In this document: positions 24,865-36,434 of the stretch, one piece after another
Layout: every line of letters starts with the position of its first letter
Numbering within the stretch: position 1 is the stretch's first letter
Source of the DNA: Kryptolebias marmoratus
Lineage: Eukaryota; Chordata; Actinopteri; Cyprinodontiformes; Rivulidae
Assembly (NCBI RefSeq): GCF_001649575.2
Contig: NC_051453.1
Coordinates: 17,309,953-17,373,952, forward strand
Direction of reading: 5' to 3'
Length of the DNA: 64,000 nucleotides
Made by a program: the position numbers and the translations under genes
The notes under the pieces: generated by a model
What the model was told of the DNA's origin: nothing
Databases searched by the model: none
Seen by the model: the letters and a program-made list of their open reading frames with translations, nothing else

Positions 24865-25160
24865 TAAGTTAGTGTATTTATATTGCACCGTTTAGATTCA
24901 GTATAATTCAAAATGCCAATTAGTAAAACTTGGCAAAGGAAACCAGCAGATTGCAGTGAATTTTTAAAAGTCGACAGCATCGACTTTTCAGTTCGATTGC
25001 CTCGAATCTTCAGTTTCATGCAATCCTCATCCTGAGCGAGCACTGGGCGACAGTGGGGAGAAAAAAACTCCCTTTTAACAGAAAGAAACCTCCAGCAGAA
25101 CCAGGCTCAGAATGGGCGGCCATCTGCCTCGACCGGCTGGGGTTTGAGAGGACAGGAAAG
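24865..25160. repeat. Teleost dispersed repeat fragment
   Basis: The words 'gcgacagtggggagaaaaa', 'ctcccttttaacagaaaga' and 'aacctccagcagaaccaggc' belong to a repeat that I recall as very frequent in percomorph fish genomes. The class was not assigned. No coding potential is seen. Confidence 0.55.
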
Positions 25161-28100
25161 AGACTCGGACACAAAAGCTACAAATATCTGCTGAAGAAAA
25201 CGGAGTTAGTGACAGGCATGGTATACATTGACATCAAAAGTTTAAGGATTTTCACATTGGAAGGGCACTCCTTCGCATGAGAAGGGATTCTGGATTCTAG
25301 CCCTGTCGCTGGGGTAAAACCCAGAGCCTTTTCCATAAAGGAGGGGCTCTTCACATAGGAAGAGGATCTGGCAAGCAAGTAGAACCCAAATAAAAGAAAA
25401 AAAGAGCTCCGCTGTGGCCACGTGAAAGGACCCTAAAACAAATACAAGGTGCTCAGTTGAGACCTATAGCAGCACGACTCATGACATGACTCCAGTTTAC
25501 ATCAAATATCAACATTTTTTAGCTTTATTTCCTGCAACCTATTTATTGCTTCACAAGAAAGTGTTTCTTTAGACAAAAATGTGCTAATTCTAGTTTTTAT
25601 TGTGCAAATTCTTTGCTCAGTTTGCAGTGAAACCAATCTAAACATTGTGGATAGATTTGTAAGAACTCAAGAAGTGTCAACCTGTGAATAAGGCAATCGT
25701 TATGTTTTCACAATTTTTATTCACCAAACAGTCAAGGCATTATTAAACAAAACAGCGAATATGAGTGGCATGATGGTGATGGTACTTCAAAAATGAATAA
25801 ATCAGAAATTCACTGTCATTTACATAAAGTAAACCTGGGTCTTTCAGCAACGGCTGTCGCCTCGAATTGTTATTTTGGTACAAAAGGTCCCCGCAGGTAA
25901 CTTTTAAAAACAAGCTCAGACTAAAACCGAAGCCAAGAAAACATCAGCCGGTCTGTGAACCTACTGTAGTGGAACATTAGATTAGTGAACAACTAAACCA
26001 GCGCTGATTTGCAACAATCTGACTAACAGAAACCAGTCTGAAACAAGAAAAATCTTGTCTTGCAAGTCTATCTTATGACAAAAAAAAACTTTGCATTCAG
26101 CTACTTTATGCTGCCCCCAAGTGGAGACCAACTTGTTATTGCGGGAAACCAGTTAATTAATAACAGAATAGCTGTAATTGCTGGTAATTAGTGGAACTAT
26201 CTGAACTCATGACAAGAGAACTCCCTGACGTGATCAAACAACCTCTGGGTTATACGCTATGCTTTAACGAGCACCCAACTGCCTCATTTGATTTCCACAA
26301 TCACAGGTGGATGCTAAATTTACTGCTCAACTCCAGAAATGCCCTTTGTGGTTGGCATGGCAACGTCATGCAGTTGGTCCCGAGTAAAAGAATGTGAAAC
26401 AGCAGGGGGCGACTGATCCCAACGGATGAAGCAATCACAGAAACGCACAAACCGAGGCAATCTCACAGGTTGTCATTAGCAACGGCGCCGTGACCTTCTT
26501 TTCTAAAGATGCTATTATGAGTCAGACGCAAGTTAGAAGGCAGCCAGGAAATGTTTTTGTTTTCTGAAACTGAGATAAAACTGGCTATTTTCTTTCCTCG
26601 CTGATTTTTAATGAGCAAACGGACACAGGGGAAATGCTAAATTGGTATTTCTGAAAACTGAGACCAACAGCTGTGTTTCTGAAATCTGTACTTAAGTGTG
26701 CACTCAGTATGAGCTATGAAGTAAATACGGCTATGTGCAAATATGTTTTTCAGCAATTTAACAATATTTTCTACCATAAATCCATTAGGATCATTAGGCT
26801 GCTTGGCAACACTGAGCCTACAGTCACTCAAACTGATCTAGTTTATCGCCAAGTCGCACCTAAACAAAGATTTCCCTTCCAGTCCCACATCCTCTCTGAG
26901 CTCAGGCACTCTGCTCTGCCTGACTATGAGCAACTCTCTCCTGAAGCAATTTAACATCTCAAACTTTGGTTTAAGGGCAGGTTAGGTGAATTGGCAGCCT
27001 GGGCAACAATGACTTCATAACAGCACCGTGATTTACAACAAAGGTTTGGCCTGAACTAGCTCAAATGTGATGTTCAGTCCTCACATTACTCCTTAGAATT
27101 CATGTATCCTAATATTCATGATCTATGAAGAAAGCGTTTAAGAAAAGGTGCCTATTGGAGACCAAAAAAAATCACAATCAATTTAATTTAGTTGGTTATT
27201 TTCACATTTCCAAATCACTATTTGTTGTCAAAACCACAACCTTCCAGTTCCTAACAACCCAAAACACAGAAAGGATCGAAGTTCAAGTTGTGCCCAGATT
27301 TTTCTGCGTCCTCACACCTGAACTCTGAAGTGACACACACGCACAGCAAGCGTCATGTTGCTGTTATCGAGGCCAAATCGCCCTGTGTTCTTTGCAGCTG
27401 GTGTGAGGACACATCACATCGCACGCAGGAGGCATCTGAAACACATCCTACTCTTTCTCATCATTCTCCTGCTTGTTACCAAGCAACATGATCGCATAAA
27501 GGCCGAGGGAAGAGCGGCGCAAGGAAAAAGAACGTGTGGGTAGACGAGGAAAAGAAGCATGAACATAAAAAAAAGGGGGGATGCAGGCAGTCCTGAGAAA
27601 CGGGGATAATTGTGCTCACAACACCCCCCCATCCCCATTGCCACTTCTTCATTCAAATGTTCTGCACTTTCCTCTGAGTTAATGATCTAGCCTCTGGAAG
27701 CGATTTAAATAACTTCTACAAAGTGGCCTCTGCATATGCTATGCAGCATGTACCTAATTTACTACAACGAGGTTAACGTGGGCCTCCGTGCAGTCAGAGC
27801 TGTAGCTACGCAGCAAATGACTTATGAAAAACGGCCCATGATAAGACACAGGGTTATTTAATGCAATAATGACCGTGTCTACAAAAGGTCACAAGTGAGC
27901 TGCTGTGCAAGGTTGTCATGGGAACCGTTTCCCTAATAGGCGACAGCCACCCCAGCCTTTTAAGTCACCTTTTGGCCCAGATGCCTGTTTGTTAAAAGTA
28001 ATACTTCAAACAGTATCACCACCAGATATACCATGTAATCACAGTTAGAAGATAGCATATTTGCACATAGCGATGAGATGAGAGATAAGTCTGTGATTTT

Positions 28101-28764
28101 ACTTTAAAATATATTTTCCTGGATCATATTTGTAACATGAATTTATAAGAACTGTAGTTTGTAGTACACTGCCTTTGTCATCCCAGCTGTAACCCAGAAG
28201 GGGGCAGCACCCTGAAACGAGAATCTCCCTTGGCTGCGAACTGGTGACAAATTGCGGACCACTTTTGTAAAGGAGTTTCCACAGGATGAAATGTTTGCAG
28301 GAGGTCTTCAAATTTGTTTGCATAAGTTGCCAGACTTTGCGCTCGCGTCGCTGGAATTCACATTCAAAAGATTCGCGAGACAAAAGGCGTCTCGAACCCT
28401 TCCCGGTTTTGTTTCTGTGATTCTACAACTGTATTGTTTTGGTCAATATGAATTCAAGTTTTTTTTATGTATTTTTTTTTATTTTAATATATGTATGTTC
28501 AGTCTGCTTCCAAGAGAAAACTGACACAGTTTCTTGCAATTTTGTGTTTCAAAATTGTCCCAAACAGTGGCAGCTCAAGACACTATCCTGAGGTGCACAA
28601 ATGTACTTAAGGGTGCAAAACTGTCCACCAACCTTATATGAATTTTGTTTATCCTGCTTTTTCCATACACAACTAGCACAATCATGCTAAACACATTTTT
28701 ATGCACTGTCATAAATGGTTTAACATCAAGGAAATGGGTTTTTTTGTACACCAAATTACAGTTT

Positions 28765-28808
<44 letters not shown>

Positions 28809-29140
28809 GTTTTACATTTGGTGTGGGAGGAAACCAAAGGACTTGGAGAAAACCCATGCAGAAATAACAGATAGACGACGCAGGGAAGTTTAATGTTAAA
28901 TAAACATATTCAATGCTAGCATACAATTCTAATTTACGTTTAACTTTTTTTGTGGGAGGAAACCGGAGCACCCCGCGAAAACCCATGCATGATGAGAGTA
29001 TGCAAACTGTACACAAGAAGATGAGAAGATGATGACAATCAATGATGTTAAAAATGAAGGTGAATCTGAATGGAAATATCTCAGACTTGTGGAACTTGCA
29101 GATGAAGGAAATATTGGCAAATGTTTTGTCAACATCAAGC
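25161..29140. other. Intergenic sequence between carmil3 and the SUN pseudogene
   Basis: No exon or RNA gene was recognised. It holds a poly-T run (28768-28805) and two short pieces with 'gtgggaggaaaccggag'-like words (28820-28860 and 28950-29000) related to the SINE at 29150-29360. The remainder is unassigned. Confidence 0.5.
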
Positions 29141-29149
29141 CATCTGGTT

Positions 29150-29360
29150 TTTAGCAACTAGGACCAATTTAGAGTCACCGATTAGCCTGAGCTGCACGTT
29201 TTTGGTTGGTGGGAGGAAACCGGAGTACCCGGAGTAAACCCACGCATGCAAGGGGAGAACATGCAAACTCCACGCAGAAAGGCCTCAGCCGGGAATCCAA
29301 CAGGGCCTTCTTGCTGCAAGGCAACAGTGCTAACCAAGTGTGCCACCGTGCAGCCCGTCT
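29150..29360 (-). mobile_element. tRNA-derived SINE, minus orientation
   Basis: Read on the minus strand it starts near GCTGCACGGTGGCACACTT, then has a worn A-box (TGGTTAGCACTG) and a worn B-box (GTTGGATTCCC). The body follows with the fish repeat words 'catgttctccccttgcatg' and 'gtttcctcccacc'. A and B boxes at the head are what a tRNA-derived SINE shows. Confidence 0.6.
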
Positions 29361-29715
29361 TACATGCAGTACAAATCATAGGTGAAAACGTGTCTACTCC
29401 CAAAACAGAGATGTCAGTGCGCTGAGGGTCTTATCTGGTACTGTATGTTTATACACCAGGCAGAGAGGAGGCTCGCCAGGGAGGAAATATGAAGCTTTAA
29501 GCAACTCCATAACCCCCCACCCACCTCCAACTTGCACTCGTCTCTCCCTGGTGGCCATCCCAACGTCCCCTCCCACAGAATTTTTTCAACTAAAGTGATT
29601 ACATCTGTAGATGTTTTCACGCACAAGCTCCACGTCTATAATTTAATTCTTTTACTGTTTTCTGTCAGATTCACCTGCCAAACTTGTGCTTACCTCACCA
29701 TACCACCCACCTCCA

Positions 29716-31594
29716 CCGCCCTTCTCTCTGCTCTTTCCGTGGACTCAAAAACCGTAGAGACAGGTGTAATCAGGATGTCCCCCGGTTGCTGTTGACCTGT
29801 AGCGTGACAAAGTGGAAAGCGTCTTTTCTGTGGTTCTGAAGGCCGAGACAGATAGAAACATAAGGCGTGTTAGTTGGATGACAGACAAATGGAGGTTAGA
29901 AAAAAGATAAATTTACAATAGATGTGTCTAAAGGGATATTCCAGCCATTTTGAATTCAGGTCCTGTGGGAAGGTTGTGAAGAATAAATATCTTAGCAGTT
30001 GTGGATAGCTATATGAACAATCTCAGTATGTCCGTCTGACAGAACTGATGAACTAAGGACTAGTCTGAACGCAGCCAAAAACAAATTTCACAGCTATGAA
30101 GTCTCTGTGTTTGATCTGGGCCATTAGCTTGACCATCTTGTTAAAATTAAACTGTTTCTCCAAACCGAGGCTGTTCACAGAGCTGTCTACAACAGATAAG
30201 ATATTGATTATTCATAACTTTCACGCAAAGCACCATTTTGAAATACCCCTTTAAATTAGGCTGAAGGAACTGAAAAAATGTGTTGGTTATCATATTTACA
30301 GGTAGCTTGTAGGTTTGTAGCTAGTCGTCGGCAATATCGTACAGAAAAGTTCCCAGAAGAGTCCCCTTGTCTTTCAAATTCTTCTTTCTCTACAAGGCAC
30401 AAGCAGATACGTATTCAGCTGAATATATGGGCTTTTTTAATGTTTAAAAGGTACAAATAGTGTTGCGTAGAAAAAAAAGGTTTAACTATCAGAAGGTTTT
30501 GTCTTACATAGACGGAAAACTCCCTGGGATTGTGGACATCTGAGCCGCTGAAGATGTCATTTTGGATACGTGACTGATGATGGTTTTGTGGGACAGAGAG
30601 ATGGATAAATGTCCCCCTGAACCTGCAAAGGGCCAGCATTTTACTGGGCGCATCTGTGAATTTCCCTGAAGAGGAAAAAAATTTTTTTTTAAAAAAAGAG
30701 TCAAAAGCAAAGTTCAGGTGGTGCGTCAAGAGAGAAATGAGGCCCGTCGTCCTCACAGTGCAGCCATAGTTCATACCTGGATAACAATGTTTGAGCAGGG
30801 CTGTGGTTGTTGCAACAAACATTTTCAAAAAGTAACACAATCTCTTCTTGTAAAATCCTCGCTCCTGCATATGAACACACACTCACACAAAAAGAATGTG
30901 AGTGAGGAATCTCCAAACTGAGAACTTAATAGTTTCAGTGCTGGTTTATGATTTGAATTGCTTACCCAGGCGACAAAATGTGGTTCATTATGTTCTTTGT
31001 CCATAGCAACTGCCTTAGGAGCGACTCCTTGTCTTCACATCTTGAGATTACGACCTGTAGATGAACGCAAGGTTAGTTTAGACTGCAGGTGGCTGTGTGT
31101 GCAAGAAGCAAAAATCGTACTGTGTCTGCTGTAGAGTGAAAAGGTTCGGAGGTCGTAATAGAAAGCAGGTATGTATATCCTGTAGGATGAGCAGAAGATG
31201 GCAGGATTAATGTCACTGCATTCATAAGACTGACATTCTGTAGAACCTACAGATGATGGGACTTACCAAAAAACAGGGAGAGGACAAGGATGGACCACCA
31301 AACCGTCTTTAACTTGAACCTCATTGGATTTTCACTGCTGTGGTCATTTCCTGAGGGGAACTCAGGTGGTTCTTCGTTGATCTTGTATCTCGTACAACTT
31401 TTGCGTCTCCCAAAGAGCCTAAGTGGGACAAAAATAAATGTGTTAAATAGGTATGTGGTCCAGCAGGTGACTGAGATGATCACAGACAGATTTGTTTCGC
31501 CTTACTTGACGTGAGTCTCTTTGTATGAAACAGTTGGTTCTCCGTTGGAGTTGTAGTACCCCATCGATATCAGTCGAAGGCTTCTTCGTGACAT
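29716..31594 (-). pseudogene. SUN-domain protein gene, broken (SUN3/SUN5/SPAG4-like)
   Basis: SUN proteins span the inner nuclear membrane and bind KASH proteins. Minus-strand exons: 31594-31506 (start MSRRSLRLISMGYY), 31418-31267 (ends in a membrane segment, WWSILVLSLFFG), 31179-31121, 31054-30966. These join in phase with good splice sites. A next candidate, 30864-30777, has a stop in the joined phase. SUN-domain pieces follow: 30665-30508 (KCWPFAGSGGHL, then a frame change before NPREFSVY), 30389-30300 (GTLLGTFLYDIADD, then TAG at 30321-30323, then LQTYKLP) and 29796-29716 (GHPDYTCLYGF in a shifted frame, then TGA at 29745-29747). The exon for the start of the SUN domain was not found. Several independent lesions make a pseudogene more likely than assembly error. 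The short N-terminus suggests the SUN3/SUN5/SPAG4 group. Confidence 0.8.
29930..30256. repeat. MITE-like repeat inside the SUN pseudogene
   Basis: The ends 'aagggatattccagccatttt' (left) and 'aaaatgg' + 'gggtatttc' read in complement (right) are inverted. Words 'tttctccaaac.gaggctgt' and 'ctacaaca.ataagat' are shared with the element at 60390-61325. It separates the last two SUN-domain pieces. Confidence 0.5.
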
Positions 31595-31699
31595 GGCTGT
31601 AAACTAAACGACCCAAGTGGTAAAGTGGTAAGTTATTTTGAAACAAAGCAAGTTTTAGAATAAAACCTTTGACCAGGTTTGAGTGATCGGTTAGCACTC

Positions 31700-31960
31700 A
31701 GTTTTAAAGCTATCTTTCAGCCACTACCAGAACTGAAACTTTAACTTTGTACATTTTAACTCGATAGCTGCAAAATTCACTGAGGTCTAGCCATTCATGC
31801 GTTGACTAAGGTCAATTAGTTGTGGCAGCCATCTTGAATTGGGCTGACTACAAAAGATAAGCGTTGTAGCTTTATGTACTTTCTGAAGGTTTTATTCAAA
31901 TTCATCCAGTGGTTCATGAGATATTTTACTAATTGAGAAAAGGCATCATATTAGGTGATA
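31700..31960 (-). repeat. 'aaaatggctataactcagt' family, minus copy
   Basis: In complement it shows 'aaccactggatgaatttgaa', 'caagatggctgccacaac' and 'agctatcgagtt'. It lies just upstream of the SUN pseudogene start. Confidence 0.6.
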
Positions 31961-31979
31961 AAAAAGCTGTAAATTAAAG

Positions 31980-32230
31980 AAAACAAAGAGGTTATAAAGG
32001 CAATTCTCAGTTTTTTTTAAGCTACATTTAAACAACTAACTTTCAGCTACTCTCTTTCGGCTAGTTTAGCTAACTTTTCACAACTTTATTTTTTCGCTAC
32101 CCTTTTGCTACTTTTCGTTTGTAGCTAGCATTTTGCTCCTTTTAGCTGTTAGCTAATGTTCAGCTTCTTTCAGCTTTAACAACTCGGTTTCAGCTTCACT
32201 TCTACTTCTTGTAAGTTAAACAGAAACATC
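31980..32230 (-). repeat. 'agctaaaa' interspersed repeat, minus copy
   Basis: The words 'ttttagctgttagctaatg' and 'ttttcgctacccttttgct' are the complement of the family at 5020-5470 and 54690-55200. Confidence 0.45.
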
Positions 32231-34857
32231 CCAAACACCGTCTATTGAGGCTTAAATAAATCTTTGTGCCAAACCCTGACTTATTTATGCTACATCAATG
32301 ATTAGAAGAAAGAATTAAACAATCTGACCTCTGTAAAGAAATCGCTGCGCTGTGGATAAAAAGTGCTCCGGCCTGACCTGTTCAGAGGTGTGACTCTGAT
32401 GTTTGTCTGGTGAGAATGATCTGATCAAAGCAAGTAAAGATTCAGTCTCTGTGACTACAGTTCCAGAAATCACCAGTGTCCTTGCGACAATCAAATATGG
32501 ACTAACAAATCATATTAAGAGGAGATATTTCATTCAAATTTAGGTCAAAAATCATTTGAAACTGCATCAAATGTTAAATCAATAGTGATTTTGTATTAAA
32601 CCAACAGGTTTTCTAATTAGAAAACACAAAACATGGCAAATGATAATAATAAAACAGTGTTTTATACATGAAAATAACAAGTTTAACAAAGTATTTGCTC
32701 ATTAAACTTTTGCAAAGTGTTTCTTTTTCAGCACAGTAGTTAATATTTTCCAATAAATCTGTTTACACTTCATGTCTCAAATCTTGCTTGGCAGCTCCAG
32801 TGTTTTCATACTTCTTTTAAATCACCTCCCGCCATGAAAAGCGGACGATCATGTAATCAGCTAACACCTGTTTTGGTTGGCTGTAAACCAGATGTGTTGT
32901 TAGGTATTATTCCTGTGTTTTAATTATTTTTTTCTCATGTTTTATTGAAATTCAACTACTTGGTTTTGGTGACTTTATGTTTCAATATATTCTTGAAGAT
33001 TCTCACACAAAAATATAGTGAGAGGCATGAAGATCAGAAAGCTGAGCTTCGTTCAGACAGAGATTATGTAGTTTTGAAGAAAGCTATCCTTTTTTTCATC
33101 TGTTTGCAGCAATCAGTGATTAATGAGAAGCATAGAGGAGAAATGTTCATATGATTTTCAACAGGCAAATAAGTGAAAATGAGTTTAGCTTAGAATTCAA
33201 GGTGAAGGATATTGTTGCATTATGTGGCACTTCAAAAACCCATAAAATCCATTAGCAAGGCTACTTCTTGAGGAGCATCAGCTATGAAATATGACCGCGT
33301 CTTCATTACTACCCAAACAAGTGAAAAGCTATGAGGCAGCCTTTTATCATTTCCTGGAAGACAGGCTTTTTAAGGTTCATGAAATGCCACCGAATTCATG
33401 GATTCCCCGAGAGACTCGGGAGATGAAGGATGTTGGCATCGGATGTGACACTGAATCCTTCCAAAAATGGCTTTGAAACTTTTCGCTCTAAGATGACGGG
33501 ATTCAAATGAAAATTTAATAAATGTACAAATTCCAACTATATCAGGTGATGAGGGCTTGGGAGTTCAGCTGTATGACAAAATTATTTTAAACTGATCAGT
33601 TTGTTTGTATGTAACAGCTGGAAATTACATCTAGCTGAACCAAAAGCATTTAAATATTCCCAAACATTGAGTGGGCTGAAATTGAAAAAGTCATTTTTTA
33701 GTGAAAAATAAAAAAATAAATGTTTTATTAAATTGCCTACAATTTAAGACATGTAAGTTAAATATTGTTTGCATTACTAGTTTTCAATCAACCAAAGAAA
33801 CAAAGGGAAACATCTCAAAGATGTACCCGAATCACTGTATTGCACAAAGAAAAACCTAAAATTCCAAAGTTCCTGATCAGATATTTTTTAGTACTTTCCT
33901 TAATTGCTCCAAATTTGTAGTATTAACGCAAACCACACATTTCTGAGCAGATGGTAAAGGAAATACTGTACATATAGGAATGAGAAAAGTAGGATGAATC
34001 AAACGAAATAAATAACTACACCAAGAATAAAACTGGTCTAAGTGAAGAAATCCTGAAATGCCACTCTTTCATGGCAGCCAAAACTCAAGCTTTTAGGTTT
34101 GGAGTGCACAGTTTGTACCCTGAATAAGCTTTAGGAGCATGCTCCACACCTTGTTTCCTGTTTTTGGTGTATTTTTGTGGCAGTGTTACAGACCTGGCAG
34201 AGCTACTTGAGGGTTTTGAGCTGTTCTTGGTGTGAATGAAGGTATTTCTAGAAATTTCTTGAAACAACAACAACAACAGCACATTGTTTCTATGTGGACA
34301 AGGCCTAAAGTTGAGAATAGCCAGATTTTAGTTTTGCTTTTTTTTCCTCCCAGCTATAAAAATTCATCTGAAAGTGCAGCAGGAGCCATCCTGTTGAACC
34401 TCTGGCGTCAATAAATTTGACAGATTATCAACTTATTCGTGTGACATTAAGAATGACAGTATAAATATTGTAATCCTGCAAGAGGATGAAGAAGGTGCTT
34501 ACGGGGGGGTGTCGAGCAGCCATGAGGGTAATGGGGGTGTTTGGGATAAGGGGGAATGAATTAACAGATTTAGTGTCATCTCTCAGTCTGGGAGAGCAGC
34601 CAAAGTATCGACCACCTTAATCTGTTCATCCCTCTCTTCCTCCTCCTCATCCTCCCCAACCAAGTCTGTTGCCAACCCCAGATTTCTTATCTTTCTTGTT
34701 TTTTTTGTTTTTTGTTTTTCTTCGTAGGATTAGTGTTGACATGAGACTCCACTGTTGGGAACTTTAAGCTGTCTGCTAAGATTTAGAGCCATCAAGCAAC
34801 ACTTCTTTTGCACAGAAACAACAGTGAAGAACTGCTTATTCTGAATAATCTACTGCA

Positions 34858-34911
<54 letters not shown>
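34858..34911. repeat. (TA)n(TG)n compound microsatellite
   Basis: A perfect TA run is followed directly by a perfect TG run, about 54 bp in all. Confidence 0.95.
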
Positions 34912-34913
<2 letters not shown>

Positions 34914-36349
34914 CCTATTTATACCATTTCAAGCATCATGTATGTCCAATGACAATATTGACAACCTCATTTTTCAATTTTTTTTCTATTCCTGTTGAAT
35001 TTCTATCAAAACGTGATTTCAACACAAAGTGTCCAAGTTTACAAGCAGTTCATGAAGGGAAATGAAAGACATAATCACGATAAGACTGCTCATTGATCTG
35101 AGGTGGGGATGGACATGTAGAAGCTGGGGTGGGTGAGGTAATATCAGGAGCACTGACAGCTTATGTGTATAATACAGACGGTTTATGTAGGCATGGGTAT
35201 CTGTTAATCTGACACTAGTTTCTGGGGAGGAATCAGCGCTAATCCCATGACTAGCCTAATAAGTCCACACACAATGAGACCCCACGTGTGGACAACACAA
35301 GTAAACACACTTAGGTGCACACGTACACACGCAGACACACAAACAACATCATCACAAGGAAGATGGTCTGGCCTGAAAATCGATACGAGCCAGTAAACAG
35401 CTTAAGAGTATAAAATGCTTAATCTTGTAGCTATACACAAAAAGTCTCAAAGTCAGATTTAAATGGGCAATTTAAAGCTTAGGCGTTGAAGTGATGGATT
35501 ACATGCCTGTTACAAAAACACTGAGATTAGAAAAGCTAGTGGAAGGAGGCTGAATGATAAGCACTGTTATTCAAAGCGGTAGGAATAAAGGCTATTTAAA
35601 GAAACTAGAGTAAAAAATGAATCACACTGAGTGCTTCACAGCATCATTTCTTTTTTGATAACACTGTTATCTGAGTCCAGTCGTATGGGACAGAAACCAC
35701 AGATCTATGAGGCGTTTCAAGACCTAGACAAAATCATAACACCTCATAAAACAGACATTAAATGGTGATATGAAATGAAACAGAGACAGGTTTGACTTGT
35801 AGGCAACTTATGTCTTTTATAAAAAGTGCAACAGTGCAGTTATACAGAAAGACATAACTTTTCTCTAAAAATAGTCCGATAAAAACACAAAGTAATTACC
35901 CTTGAATTATCTTAAGGTAGGCTTTAGCTAAAGCTAATTTAGTCCCATTTTGTAAATGTAGAAAATCAAATTCTTCTATCTTTTTATCTCGTATCTACAA
36001 TACTTATATCTTAGAGACTTAGGAACAAAACCTACAGTTTGAATAACTAAGAAAAAAAACATGGTTAGCTGTTTAGCTTAAATACTAAGTGTCTCTGCAG
36101 TTTAACCCCATTTTTAAACTAAAGTTTGACCTTTTGTGCAGCTTTATTTTAATAACTGTTACACTGAATACTGATCAGCCTAAAAATTATAAAAGTAAGT
36201 TTTCACATCTTGTGAAGAGAGTTATTTATATAGCACTTTTCAGCAACAAGGCAGTCCAAAGCACTTTACAACAGAATTGCACAATTTGCCAAACCATTAA
36301 AATCTTAATTAACATCCGGATTTCTCAATTTTGTGTGTTTTGTTTGGAG

Positions 36350-36357
<8 letters not shown>

Positions 36358-36425
<68 letters not shown>

Positions 36426-36434
36426 GTTATTATA
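36358..36434. repeat. (ATT)n microsatellite
   Basis: About 25 ATT units, with a single change near the right end. It produces long Tyr or Asn runs in two spurious frames. Confidence 0.95.

Noticed and set aside
33291..33476. 61-codon frame beginning MTASSLLPKQ
   Set aside because: It has no family match that I know, no splice context and a length expected by chance in 64 kb.
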